From: Minisyncoccota bacterium | GTDB lineage: Bacteria; Patescibacteriota; Minisyncoccia; Moranbacterales; GCA-2747515 | Direction of reading: 5' to 3' | Assembly (NCBI GenBank): GCA_938044295.1 | Contig: CALIRC010000030.1 | Coordinates: 1 to 10,302, forward strand | Length of the DNA stretch: 10,302 nt | Part shown: positions 1-5,781 of the stretch, piece by piece | How positions within the stretch are numbered: position 1 is the first letter of the stretch | How the letters are laid out: each line of letters begins with the position of its first letter | Translations under genes and position numbers: made by a program | Notes under the pieces: model-generated | Databases searched by the model: none | What the model was told of the DNA's origin: nothing | What the model saw: the letters and a program-made list of their open reading frames with translations, nothing else

Positions 1-93
1 CGAATTTTCTGATTCTTGTTTTCTTATGGTATCTCCTATCTGCACAACCTTGCTGCCAGATTGCCCGCCATCCAAAATTTTTTCTCTGTTCAT
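1..93 (-). CDS. Aminoglycoside phosphotransferase-like enzyme, N-terminus only (partial)
   Basis: An open frame starts at ATG (93-91) and runs off the left edge, giving 31 residues beginning MNREKILDGGQSGSKVVQIG and continuing DTIRKQ. A small-residue stretch followed by VVQIGDTIR resembles the opening strand of APH/choline-kinase-fold phosphotransferases, where a G-rich loop precedes a V-x-x-G-D-T-V-R-R strand. These enzymes move a phosphate from ATP or GTP to a small-molecule hydroxyl, but no catalytic residues are inside the window, so substrate and activity cannot be judged. The start is supported by a TGGTATAAT extended -10 only six bases upstream, so the mRNA is probably leaderless. Family assignment rests on a short stretch. 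Confidence 0.55.
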   Translation of the reverse strand, partial: MNREKILDGGQSGSKVVQIGDTIRKQESENS

Positions 94-99
94 GGATCA

Positions 100-108
100 A
101 TTATACCA
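100..108 (-). promoter_or_regulatory. Extended -10 promoter of the phosphotransferase-like gene
   Basis: On the minus strand this reads TGGTATAAT, a perfect extended -10. Only six bases separate it from ATG at 93, so transcription should begin at or next to the start codon. It abuts the left arm of the repeat at 109. Confidence 0.6.
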
Positions 109-200
109 GAGGGTCTAGTGTCCTATTACCAGCCACGAAAATTGTCAAATTTTATGGGACTTTTATACTAGCTCCGTGTCATGAACTCTATTGGAACCTC
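109..200. repeat. Palindromic intergenic repeat, copy 1
   Basis: The left arm (GAGGGTCTAGTGTCC...) and right arm (GCTCCGTGTCATGAACTC... ending TTGGAACCTC) are complementary at their outer nine or so bases. The centre is AT-rich, with a small AAAATT-GTCA-AATTTT hairpin and a degenerate GGGACTTTT terminator remnant. The right arm is the second type (CTATTGGAACC). The stop codon of the transporter gene at 188-190 and its last three codons lie inside this arm. Bases 99-141 match 1098-1140 over 43 bases with one difference. Confidence 0.75.
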
Positions 201-1072
201 TTGTCGAGACTAAAGGGTAGTTTCTCTAGTATATTCTTAGGCGCAGCACCAACTACGCCTGCCAAAAATATTAGCATTCCTCCAATTAGCTCATATTTTT
301 CTGGCATCTCTGAATAGAACGCATAAGCTAGTACAATTGTGATCAGAATCTCAGATGTGACAATAACAGTGCTAATGAATAGGTCAGCATTTTGAAATCC
401 ATATAGAAGTAACCGCCCAACAATGATTACAAGTACCGCAAATAGCGCTGTCACAAGAGCACCCTGAATACTCACTTCTCGGAATACATCGCCACTATGC
501 ACATATAACATGGCAATCATAAAAATCGTACCTATACCTAGCTGGTAAAAAAGAAGGGTATTACTATCGACTTCACCTAAAGTCTTGCGGATAGCATTCC
601 TTAGTCCTCCGAAAAAGCCTGATGCAAGAGCCGTGAGAACTGCCACGCTTAGCATGGCTACTTCTTGTAGTAGAATAGCAATACCACTAACCACAAGAAA
701 CAATGTAAAGAATTTTTGCTTTGTGACTTTTTCTTTAAAGTAAAAAGTGCCTATGAAAAATGATGTCGTCAGTGTTCCGGCATACGTCACAAAAATGGCA
801 TTCGCAATCTTACCCTGATTGATTGCAATTGTAATAAGTGCAATCATCAAAGCTGAACTTAATGCCAAACATATTACATTTACTATTTTGATTTTGGGGA
901 TGTGAAATGAACTTTTCCTGTATAGGAGAAATAATAAAAGCATGAGGAACGCTAATCCAAGTCGTGCAACGACCTGTGCCTGATCCCCATACATCAAAGA
1001 CTGCTGGCGAATTAGTAAGTTAAAAGACGAGAGGATGAATGCCGCAAGAAAAAGTGCGAAAAAAGCTTTCAT
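188..1072 (-). CDS. EamA/DMT-family ten-helix transporter
   Basis: This 294-residue protein is nearly all hydrophobic helices with short polar loops, giving about ten membrane segments in two similar halves. That is the length and layout of drug/metabolite transporters with two EamA domains. Recognisable pieces are the first-half loop around FYFKEKVTKQKF, followed by a helix with SGIAIL, and the second-half equivalent YSEMPEKYELIGGMLIFLAGV. The E-x-(4-6)-Q/G-x-x-L/F pattern before the last helix of each half is typical. It probably exports or imports a small metabolite across the inner membrane; the substrate cannot be read from sequence. The stop codon and the last residues (RFQ) are encoded by the edge of repeat copy 1. 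No Shine-Dalgarno site is seen before ATG 1072; the promoter at 1099-1107 gives a leader of about 20 bases. Confidence 0.9.
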   Translation of the reverse strand: MKAFFALFLAAFILSSFNLLIRQQSLMYGDQAQVVARLGLAFLMLLLFLLYRKSSFHIPKIKIVNVICLALSSALMIALITIAINQGKIANAIFVTYAGTLTTSFFIGTFYFKEKVTKQKFFTLFLVVSGIAILLQEVAMLSVAVLTALASGFFGGLRNAIRKTLGEVDSNTLLFYQLGIGTIFMIAMLYVHSGDVFREVSIQGALVTALFAVLVIIVGRLLLYGFQNADLFISTVIVTSEILITIVLAYAFYSEMPEKYELIGGMLIFLAGVVGAAPKNILEKLPFSLDKRFQ

Positions 1073-1098
1073 AATTTTTTTGAATTTTATGATAGCTA

Positions 1099-1107
1099 AT
1101 TATACCA
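1099..1107 (-). promoter_or_regulatory. Extended -10 promoter of the EamA transporter
   Basis: The minus strand reads TGGTATAAT, identical to the site at 100-108 and again touching the left arm of a repeat. The start codon lies 26 bases downstream, so this transcript has a short AT-rich leader. Confidence 0.55.
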
Positions 1108-1197
1108 GAGGGTCTAGTGTCCTATTACCAGCTACGAAAAAATATCACTTCAAGTAGGTGTTTATTTACTTCTTGAGTAGGATGATGTTGGAACCTA
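1108..1197. repeat. Palindromic intergenic repeat, copy 2
   Basis: The left arm is almost identical to that of copy 1, but the right arm (CTTGAGTAGGATGATGTTGGAACC) is of the first type. Copies 1 and 2 thus share one half and differ in the other. The centre 1138-1167 folds as AAATATCACTT / AGGTGTTTATTT, a terminator-like hairpin with A- and T-runs on either side. The stop codon of the small membrane-protein gene (1195-1197) is the last three bases of this copy. Confidence 0.75.
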
Positions 1198-1449
1198 TTT
1201 TTTATTTCTTGCTTTTCTAACAAGGAATTTTACTGCTATAAAGGCTAAAAATAGCAAGATAACTAAAGCCAGAGAAAATACTATATATAAGAAAGTATTA
1301 CTAACAGTATATGATATGTCAGAGTCTTTTATTGAGAATGTTGTGGTTTCCCCTTGCTTCTTGATAGTACCGTCAGGATTACATAATTCATCTAAACTCT
1401 CCTGCTCCATAGCGCCTCGCGCGCATGCTTCTCCTAATGATATTCCCAT
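1195..1449 (-). CDS. Small single-helix membrane protein, unknown function
   Basis: This is an 84-residue protein. Residues 1-50 are polar, with two cysteines (CARGAMEQESLDELC). Residues about 51-77 form one strong membrane helix (NTFLYIVFSLALVILLFLAF...), followed by a basic tail VRKARNKK. The positive tail predicts a cytoplasmic C-terminus and an outside N-terminal part, where the two cysteines could pair. No family is recognised. It is a lone gene filling the interval between repeat copies 2 and 3. A TATAAT at 1467-1472 stands 17 bases before ATG, giving a leader of about 11 bases without a Shine-Dalgarno site. The clear helix and fit between repeats support a real gene, though short length leaves doubt. 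Confidence 0.6.
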   Translation of the reverse strand: MGISLGEACARGAMEQESLDELCNPDGTIKKQGETTTFSIKDSDISYTVSNTFLYIVFSLALVILLFLAFIAVKFLVRKARNKK

Positions 1450-1466
1450 GTACTTTGACTCAGATT

Positions 1467-1472
1467 ATTATA
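1467..1472 (-). promoter_or_regulatory. -10 box of the small membrane-protein gene, beside a 6-bp palindrome
   Basis: The minus strand reads TATAAT, 17 bases before ATG 1449. Immediately upstream, CCTGTA (1473-1478) and TACAGG (1482-1487) form an inverted repeat with a three-base gap. It overlaps the left edge of repeat copy 3 and could be an operator or part of the repeat. Confidence 0.4.
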
Positions 1473-1484
1473 CCTGTAGTATAC

Positions 1485-1574
1485 AGGTTTCAAACTCCTA
1501 TTCCCATACATGAGGAAAGCCATATTAAATGGGACTTTTTTGCTGGCTTCCGCAATGGGACTAGGTTGGAACCT
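1485..1574. repeat. Palindromic intergenic repeat, copy 3
   Basis: The left arm is AGGTTTCAAACTCCTATTCCC and the right arm ends GGGACTAGGTTGGAACCT (first type). The outer arms pair as AGGTTYCAA / TTGGAACCT, then TATTCCCA pairs with TGGGACTA across an uneven bulge. The centre has AAAGCCAT / ATGGGACTTTTTT, a terminator hairpin with a T-run on the plus strand. It separates two divergently transcribed genes. Confidence 0.75.
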
Positions 1575-1589
1575 ATTTCGACACAAATA

Positions 1590-1618
1590 TTGACAGTATG
1601 TACTATTTAGTGTATTAT
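1590..1618 (+). promoter_or_regulatory. Sigma-70-type promoter of the 1670 gene
   Basis: TTGACA at 1590-1595, a 17-base spacer, then TATTAT at 1613-1618 preceded by TG. The -35 is a perfect consensus match and the -10 matches five of six. The predicted leader is about 45 bases and holds a GGAG ribosome binding site. Confidence 0.75.
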
Positions 1619-1669
1619 TATTTCTGAGAATTATCTCATGTTATTTTGTACCCAACCTGGAGAAAACGA

Positions 1670-2176
1670 ATGAAAAGTGCAACTGGTGAACTGGTAGGAA
1701 CATCCATAACCGGCCGAGATGTTTGGGAAGCAGTCCTCAAAGATCCAAGGTTCAAAGATGAAGTCGAGGCAGGCGGCCCCATAATGGGAGTTGTGAAACC
1801 TTTCTTGAAAGACTCTGTTGTAGTCTTGGCAGATCTTCTTGAAACGCCGATCACATTACAGGTCTTGGCAGATAGCAAAATTCGCTTTCTAAAGCACTCC
1901 ATGGCAAATGGTTTCGCTGAAAAGATGGGTGAAGTTACTAACGTAGACCTTGGCAGGGCAGCTAGCATTCTCGAAGGACTGATTGCAGAGCTTGAGCCGA
2001 TGTCTGAAAATCTTGAAAAATTGCTTGCTGAGCAGGGCATTACCGAAGCAGAGGCTATGATCACTGATCGAGTAGGTCTCAACGAAGAAAATATCAGAAA
2101 ATGGAAGTCTGGCACCCTGACAGTTGCAGATGTTTTGACATCTCAACCCAGTGTAATCCTGAAAAACGACTCCTAA
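1670..2176 (+). CDS. Soluble helical protein of unknown function
   Basis: This 168-residue protein begins MKSATGELVGTSITGRDVW. ATG 1670 is chosen because GGAG (1659-1662) lies seven bases upstream; a TTG eight codons earlier has no such site. The protein is acidic and mostly predicted helical, with no membrane segment or signal peptide. Readable stretches include VLKDPRFKDEVEAGG, an amphipathic run around EGLIAELEPMSENLEKLLAE and a basic patch ENIRKWKSGTL near the C-terminus. No family is recognised. It is one of the few rightward genes and has the strongest promoter here, plus its own terminator (2201-2238), so it is an independent unit between repeat copies 3 and 4. Codon use and the regulatory signals support a real gene. 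Confidence 0.8.
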   Translation: MKSATGELVGTSITGRDVWEAVLKDPRFKDEVEAGGPIMGVVKPFLKDSVVVLADLLETPITLQVLADSKIRFLKHSMANGFAEKMGEVTNVDLGRAASILEGLIAELEPMSENLEKLLAEQGITEAEAMITDRVGLNEENIRKWKSGTLTVADVLTSQPSVILKNDS

Positions 2177-2200
2177 CCACAGCTCCTCCTCGTAGGAGTG

Positions 2201-2238
2201 ACGTCAATTATCACCTCTTGGTAGTTGACGTTTTTATT
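2201..2238 (+). terminator. Rho-independent terminator of the 1670 gene
   Basis: ACGTCAA (2201-2207) pairs with TTGACGT (2225-2231), with partial pairing further in, followed by a TTTTT run and ATTT. It lies 25 bases after the stop. A smaller CTCCT / AGGAG hairpin lies between the stop and this terminator. Confidence 0.8.
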
Positions 2239-2256
2239 TGTTCTCCTTGATATGTC

Positions 2257-2349
2257 AGCGACTCTAACGTCATATTTCCTGTCACGAAAAAAACCCTATT
2301 TGATGAAACTCTTTTGCTAGCTCCGGGTCGTGGACGCTATCCGAACCTT
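2257..2349. repeat. Palindromic intergenic repeat, copy 4 (degenerate)
   Basis: The left arm (CTAACGTCATATTTCCTGTCACG) and right arm (CTCCGGGTCGTGGACGCTATCCGAACCT, second type) are recognisable by alignment with copies 6 and 10, but outer complementarity and the central AAACCCTATTTGATGAAACTCTTTT hairpin have decayed. It sits directly after the terminator of the 1670 gene. Confidence 0.65.
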
Positions 2350-2374
2350 ATATGCTTCCTAAAACAAAAAATTC

Positions 2375-2479
2375 CTATACAAGTAGACCAACTACCTTTT
2401 CTCTATAGGACTTTGCTTTGAGCCATATTTCGCTCTTTAGCTTTTCCTCATCAAGAGACTGTAAGTGCTTTTCAGACAA
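2375..2479 (-). pseudogene. Possible C-terminal fragment of a lost gene
   Basis: One minus-strand frame is open for 34 codons and reads LSEKHLQSLDEEKLKSEIWL then KAKSYREKVVGLLV before TAG at 2375-2377. The composition is that of a charged amphipathic helix, not noncoding DNA. The frame is closed by a stop just upstream and has no ATG, so it would be the tail of a gene whose front was lost where the cold-shock unit now begins. The stop lies about 25 bases from repeat copy 4, as leftward genes here usually do. No family is recognised; chance remains possible. Nothing else is seen between 2350 and 2480. Confidence 0.3.
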
Positions 2480-2482
2480 TCA

Positions 2483-2514
2483 AAAAACAACCCCACCAAA
2501 GTGGAGTTGTTTTT
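2483..2514 (-). terminator. Bidirectional terminator after the cold-shock gene
   Basis: AAAAACAACCCCAC (2483-2496) pairs with GTGGAGTTGTTTTT (2501-2514) with one mismatch and a CAAA loop. A-runs and T-runs flank the GC core, so it can act on both strands. It lies five bases after the cold-shock stop codon. Confidence 0.85.
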
Positions 2515-2518
2515 AAAG

Positions 2519-2719
2519 TTACACTCGCGTAACACCTGTTGCGTTTTGTCCTTTATCACTGTCTGTGATATCAAACTCAAGCACATCACCTTCCTGAAGT
2601 TCGTTGTAATCAACATCCTGCAGTTCGTTTGCGTGGAAAAAGAGATCTTTTTCAACTCCTTCAATAGAGATGAATCCGAAACCTTTATCGGTCAAACGTG
2701 AGATTTTTCCTGTTGCCAT
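2519..2719 (-). CDS. csp: Cold-shock domain protein (CspA family)
   Basis: This 66-residue protein is a single cold-shock domain covering the whole chain, the usual length for the family. RNP1 is KGFGFI (residues 12-17) and RNP2 is LFFHA (26-30), the aromatic and basic residues that bind single-stranded nucleic acid in this five-strand barrel. The C-terminal part GDVLEFDITDSDKGQNATGV also matches. Such proteins melt RNA structure and act in the cytoplasm, either constitutively or on cold shock. No clear Shine-Dalgarno site precedes ATG 2719. A promoter at 2814-2842 gives a leader of nearly 90 bases, a length often used for temperature control in this family. The gene has its own terminator. 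The paralogue number cannot be set from one window. Confidence 0.95.
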   Translation of the reverse strand: MATGKISRLTDKGFGFISIEGVEKDLFFHANELQDVDYNELQEGDVLEFDITDSDKGQNATGVTRV

Positions 2720-2813
2720 TGGTTTTTTAATAATTGATAAAATAATATAACTCTATTTAGCAAAAAGAAAAGTTCGACTAAACTACTGATGCAAACTCAT
2801 TATAATAATTTAT

Positions 2814-2842
2814 ATTCTACTCTAAATATTAAACTCTGTCAA
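2814..2842 (-). promoter_or_regulatory. Promoter of the cold-shock gene with a long AT-rich leader
   Basis: On the minus strand, TTGACA (2842-2837), a 17-base spacer and TAGAAT (2819-2814) form a good sigma-70-type promoter. Transcription would start near 2807, leaving about 88 leader bases before ATG 2719. A second TATAAT lies at 2804-2799 but has no -35. Confidence 0.6.
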
Positions 2843-2860
2843 GGCTATTATCAAAAGTTT

Positions 2861-3577
2861 CTAATAGCTGGTATTTTTGATCATCATCCAAAATACGACA
2901 AGAGCACATAGTCCTGCTGCACCTGCAAAAACCATACTTCCTTCTGATATGTTTGCTGATATAACACCAATAGATGCCCACAAGATCACACCTCCATACC
3001 AGATACTGTATTTAGTTTTATGGAAATAATAAAGTGTGAAGCTGACTATGCCCACAAAGAGGATTGCATTGCTGATGTTATTTGTGGATACGTTTGTAAT
3101 AATATTTTTTTCCACAAGTATCGCTTGTATATTTATCCAACAGGCAGTACCTGTCCATGCAGCGTATGGCAAAAGAATATTCTTGGAAAAATTTGTGGTC
3201 ATATTATTACCTATCCCCTCGGTGTTCACAACTCTTGTAAATGCAAACGCCATTGCAAATAGTGTCGGTATTGTCAGCCAGACAAGAGCATTGCTCATCC
3301 CAGCAAAATAGAGCCATACACCAGACCCCACAAAACCTACTAGCGCAGGTTTTCGTGTCGCCCTTAATAATGCGTTGTCATGTTTGGGAATAATCTGATA
3401 CACGCCATAAACGATGGAGAGTGTATAGATAAGTCCCCAGATACTAAATGCCCAGTCAGCAGGCTGGATAAAGACTGGAAATATTCTCTCAGTATCTTGA
3501 AAAGTCGCTCCACTAAGATAGATAGCAGCGATGACTTGACTGATAGATGCAATCAGAACACAGACTTTGAGTGACAT
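2861..3577 (-). CDS. TspO/MBR-like tryptophan-rich membrane protein
   Basis: This 238-residue protein has about six to seven membrane helices. The segment IQPADWAFSIWGLIYTLSIVYG (residues about 37-58) matches the P-x-x-W-x-F-x-x-x-W-x-x-x-Y loop and helix of the TspO/MBR family, and LPYAAWTGTACWINIQA (about 136-152) matches its fourth-helix region. The family binds porphyrins and other hydrophobic ligands in membranes and is called a tryptophan-rich sensory protein in bacteria; the physiological role is unsettled. It is longer than classical TspO (about 160 residues), with extra C-terminal helices, as in a divergent bacterial branch. An extended -10 (TGTTATAGT) at 3605-3613 would drive it. 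It is followed by the cold-shock promoter with no terminator between, so some read-through is likely. Confidence 0.7.
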   Translation of the reverse strand: MSLKVCVLIASISQVIAAIYLSGATFQDTERIFPVFIQPADWAFSIWGLIYTLSIVYGVYQIIPKHDNALLRATRKPALVGFVGSGVWLYFAGMSNALVWLTIPTLFAMAFAFTRVVNTEGIGNNMTTNFSKNILLPYAAWTGTACWINIQAILVEKNIITNVSTNNISNAILFVGIVSFTLYYFHKTKYSIWYGGVILWASIGVISANISEGSMVFAGAAGLCALVVFWMMIKNTSY

Positions 3578-3604
3578 AATTGGTAATATTTAATCTGTTC
3601 TCCT

Positions 3605-3613
3605 ACTATAACA
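3605..3613 (-). promoter_or_regulatory. Extended -10 promoter of the TspO-like gene
   Basis: The minus strand reads TGTTATAGT, matching TGN-TATAAT with one change. It gives a leader of about 20 bases to ATG 3577. As at other junctions it stands at the left border of a repeat. Confidence 0.5.
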
Positions 3614-3634
3614 GAAGCGTCATTTGAGAGGTAT

Positions 3635-3710
3635 CGAAAAACCCCTTATCCGCCAGTTGGCACAAAGGGGTTGATTTCGTTACTTCCTGAGTGGGATTAG
3701 GTTGGAACCT
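3635..3710. repeat. Palindromic intergenic repeat, copy 5 (left arm lost or degenerate)
   Basis: The right arm TTCCTGAGTGGGATTAGGTTGGAACCT (first type) is intact. The left arm is only faintly visible before 3635. The centre is a strong hairpin, CGAAAAACCCCTT (3635-3647) against AAGGGGTTGATTTCG (3665-3679). The nucleotidyltransferase stop codon begins five bases after the right arm. Confidence 0.7.
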
Positions 3711-3714
3711 GTTT

Positions 3715-4461
3715 TCAGCCTACGAAGTAATATCCATTCCATCCTTTAGTGATGTTACTGTAGCCACTCTCTTCAAATAGTTTCTTCATCTCACTGAAAA
3801 TTTTGCCCTGGGTGTCAATGTCCCCTGTTTTAGCAATTTCTAAATAATCAGCAACAAACTCATCAGTTGATCCAAATAGGTGAGCCAATGGATAATTTTT
3901 TAATTCCCATTCGAAATACTTATTATACGGCTTTACACGTCCCTCGAGAGCGTACAAGGCATCCATCAGAAATGGTAGCGACTCTAATGCATCTAAGTGT
4001 CCCCCTATTTTATTTCCATCTCTAAAATTCTTTGCTGACCTATAAACTTGATTGACATATGCATCCAATGACATTTCTATAAAATCCTTTCTTTGGTCAA
4101 GCGGTATTTGACTCTTTTCTTTCAGAAGCTCCTCTATTTCCCCTGTCTTATCAATTACAGGTTTATTGTGTGCGAAATTGTATCGCTCCCAGTGTGTTTC
4201 ACTGCCTGAGATTCCATACTCATCGAAGCCTTTGAGTGACATTGCAAAAACTTCGAAATCGTTCGATATAAAACTGTCGATTTCTTGCTTCGTTACTTCT
4301 GATGCATCTTCACTATAAACTACATAAACATCATAATCAGATTTCTCTGTTACAAATTTTATTCCTTTACTGCGTGAACCACCCAAAACAACTCCAAGTA
4401 TCTCGTCGTTGCTTCTGGCAAAATCAAGAAGGTTATTGTATTTTGTATCGAGTTTGTTCAT
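3715..4461 (-). CDS. Nucleotidyltransferase-domain protein (Pol-beta fold)
   Basis: This 248-residue protein has the minimal nucleotidyltransferase signature near its N-terminus: GGSRS (residues 27-31), then SDYDVYVV (41-48), where D42 and D44 are the metal-binding D-x-D pair. The remainder is a helical domain of about 170 residues (SLDAYVNQVYRSAKNFRDGN and downstream), as in aminoglycoside and lincosamide nucleotidyltransferases and related enzymes that transfer AMP to a hydroxyl. The acceptor cannot be told, so calling it a resistance gene is not justified. The start at 4461 is supported by TGGTATAAT six bases upstream, implying a leaderless mRNA. The gene fills the interval between repeat copies 5 and 6 alone. 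All catalytic-motif residues visible are intact. Confidence 0.85.
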   Translation of the reverse strand: MNKLDTKYNNLLDFARSNDEILGVVLGGSRSKGIKFVTEKSDYDVYVVYSEDASEVTKQEIDSFISNDFEVFAMSLKGFDEYGISGSETHWERYNFAHNKPVIDKTGEIEELLKEKSQIPLDQRKDFIEMSLDAYVNQVYRSAKNFRDGNKIGGHLDALESLPFLMDALYALEGRVKPYNKYFEWELKNYPLAHLFGSTDEFVADYLEIAKTGDIDTQGKIFSEMKKLFEESGYSNITKGWNGYYFVG

Positions 4462-4467
4462 GCTGGC

Positions 4468-4476
4468 ATTATACCA
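4468..4476 (-). promoter_or_regulatory. Extended -10 promoter of the nucleotidyltransferase gene
   Basis: TGGTATAAT on the minus strand, six bases from ATG 4461 (bases 4462-4467 intervene). This is the same box and spacing as the promoter at 100-108 and predicts a leaderless transcript. Confidence 0.6.
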
Positions 4477-4478
4477 TC

Positions 4479-4567
4479 GGTTCCAACGTCCTATTCCCAG
4501 TCACAAAAAAGCCCCATTTGATGGGACTTTTTTACTTGCTCCGCGTCGTGAACTCTATTAGAACCTC
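4479..4567. repeat. Palindromic intergenic repeat, copy 6 (archetype)
   Basis: The left arm starts GGTTCCAACGTCCTATTCCC and the right arm is GCTCCGCGTCGTGAACTCTA then TTAGAACCT (second type). The centre 4505-4533 is AAAAAAGCCCCAT-TTG-ATGGGACTTTTTT, a symmetric terminator hairpin functional on both strands. Bases 4479-4534 are identical to 8923-8978 over 56 bases, so this copy and copy 10 are recent relatives or under recombination. Confidence 0.85.
4505..4533. terminator. Bidirectional terminator inside repeat copy 6
   Basis: A six-A run, a GCCCCAT / ATGGGAC stem with a TTG loop, and a six-T run. It lies between the start of a leftward gene and the start of a rightward gene, so it would mainly stop transcription entering from either side. 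Confidence 0.7.
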
Positions 4568-4588
4568 ATACAACTCGCGTTAGTAGTG

Positions 4589-4594
4589 TATAAT
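4589..4594 (+). promoter_or_regulatory. Candidate -10 box for the FN3 gene
   Basis: TATAAT preceded directly by TG, without a recognisable -35. A leader of about 95 bases would follow. An alternative TACAAT lies about 25 bases before ATG 4695. Neither is decisive. Confidence 0.3.
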
Positions 4595-4694
4595 TTTGAT
4601 TCTTCTATGTCTCGCAGTATGTAAGTACAACTTTTTTGATTGGCTAAGCTACCCATGTTTACGGTACAATAGGTGTAGCAAAAGTACTACTTAT

Positions 4695-5492
4695 ATGAAC
4701 AATAATCAAATCCCTTATCGACTGCTTATACCTGCTATTTTCTTAATAGGAGGAGCTGGAGTTGTCACCTACACCTCTTTGAATAAGCAAACTACCAACC
4801 AAAATTCTACCTCGAGTGTACCCGATACGTTTGTTGGTACAAGTAAACAGCCAGAACTGGCCAATCCAATACGACCTTACAGTGGGCAGAAATCTAAAGC
4901 AACTAGTAATCCAGCAGCAGCATGGATTTCGCGAAAATCAATGACAGCAAGTGCTATCGAACTAAAATGGTCGACGAATGAAGGTGTTGCAGAGTCTCAC
5001 ATTCATAGAATCAAATGCACTTCCGATTCTAAACCAGATATCACTGCTATGACTAATAACAATCTAATCCACACGGCCACCGAAGCTGGGTCATTTACCG
5101 ATTTGGGCGTAGAGGCTGGATCAAAGTATTGGTATGGAATCAGAGGATTGTCAGCTGATGGCGATCTCATTTCAAGTGGTTGGCACAAAGCAGCAGCAGT
5201 CGATGATGAAGAACCTCCTTCGGTCGTGGATGGCATCACAGCGACAGCAAAAGATGGCAACGTGACTGTGAGTTGGGAACAACCCACCGACAACTATAAG
5301 CTTCATGGCTACCGAATATTCAGGGGAATTGACGGTGAAACCCCCAAACATATCGCTGCAACATGGAAACTTGAACAAACAACTCTCATCGACGACCAAG
5401 CCCCGACAACTGGACGCATCGTGTATGAAATTGTCGCAATTGACTTTCACTGGAACAAATCAGAGCCTGGCCGTGTGGAGATTGACCTATAG
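4695..5492 (+). CDS. Membrane-anchored protein with two fibronectin type III domains
   Basis: From ATG 4695 the protein has 265 residues. Residues about 8-27 (YRLLIPAIFLIGGAGVV...) form an uncleaved signal anchor. Residues 28-72 are a Thr/Ser/Asn/Pro-rich linker. A first FN3 domain follows at about 73-168, with ELKWS and KYWYGIRGLSADG strands, and a second at about 173-265, with VTVSWEQPTDN, GYRIFRG and YEIVAIDFHWNKS. The layout places both domains outside the cell as a short stalk or binding module; the ligand is unknown. An in-frame TTG 33 codons upstream was not used because that extension is cysteine-rich and unlike a signal sequence. It is a lone rightward gene between repeat copies 6 and 7, with no Shine-Dalgarno site visible and a 14-bp hairpin just after the stop. 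Confidence 0.85.
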   Translation: MNNNQIPYRLLIPAIFLIGGAGVVTYTSLNKQTTNQNSTSSVPDTFVGTSKQPELANPIRPYSGQKSKATSNPAAAWISRKSMTASAIELKWSTNEGVAESHIHRIKCTSDSKPDITAMTNNNLIHTATEAGSFTDLGVEAGSKYWYGIRGLSADGDLISSGWHKAAAVDDEEPPSVVDGITATAKDGNVTVSWEQPTDNYKLHGYRIFRGIDGETPKHIAATWKLEQTTLIDDQAPTTGRIVYEIVAIDFHWNKSEPGRVEIDL

Positions 5493-5509
5493 AAAATGAC
5501 AATTTTATC

Positions 5510-5572
5510 TTGCAAGGAGCGGAGTGAAATATCTGTGACACAGTCATAGATATTTCCTAAGCGACGAAGCAA
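5510..5572. repeat. TTGC...GCAA element enclosing a 14-bp hairpin
   Basis: The flanks TTGCAAGGAGCGGAG and AAGCGACGAAGCAA resemble the widespread intergenic repeat remembered as ATTGCGAGGAGCGAAGCGACGAAGCAAT, found in unrelated bacteria. Between them, GAAATATCTGTGAC (5526-5539) pairs with GTCATAGATATTTC (5543-5556) over 14 bp with one G-T pair and an ACA loop. There is no T-run after it, so it is not a standard terminator for the FN3 gene that ends at 5492. It may stabilise the transcript end. Confidence 0.55.
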
Positions 5573-5586
5573 TTGGAATAGATACC

Positions 5587-5646
5587 AAAAGACAGCATAG
5601 CCATCTGTTTTTAAGTTTGCTCCCTGAGTGGGACTAGGTTGGAACC
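5587..5646. repeat. Palindromic intergenic repeat, copy 7 (left arm lost)
   Basis: The right arm GCTCCCTGAGTGGGACTAGG then TTGGAACC (5619-5646, first type) is preceded by AAAAGACAG / CTGTTTTT, a terminator-like hairpin at 5587-5613 with a T-run on the plus strand. The left arm is missing; the hairpin element at 5510-5572 occupies that place. Confidence 0.65.
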
Positions 5647-5696
5647 ACATATGGATATCATATTCTTATAGCAAACTCAGATTAAGGCAAATGAAA

Positions 5697-5750
5697 ACCG
5701 CCTCCTTTCGATTTTCAAGGTGGCGGTGCTTGTTGTGGACTTCCTGAGTA
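5697..5750 (-). terminator. Terminator of the 5782 gene with a relic of the repeat arm
   Basis: ACCGCCTCCTT (5697-5707) pairs with AAGGTGGCGGT (5717-5727) with one mismatch. On the minus strand it is followed by TTTTCATTT. It lies downstream of the leftward membrane-protein gene. ACTTCCTGAGTA at 5739-5750 matches the inner part of a first-type right arm, suggesting a decayed copy of the dispersed repeat. Apart from these elements, 5493-5781 holds nothing recognised. Confidence 0.6.
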
Positions 5751-5781
5751 CATGTTACACATCATATGACATGTATCACTC

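Noticed and set aside
1636..2115. Minus-strand frame of 159 codons opposite the unknown protein gene
   Set aside because: It is antisense to a gene with a good promoter, ribosome binding site and terminator, and its product is Ser/Arg/Thr-rich as antisense frames usually are.
3715..4461. Naming a specific antibiotic-resistance enzyme
   Set aside because: Only the generic nucleotidyltransferase motif is visible; acceptor specificity cannot be read from it.
4596..4694. N-terminal extension of the FN3 protein from TTG
   Set aside because: The extension is Cys/Tyr-rich and would bury the signal anchor that begins properly after ATG 4695.
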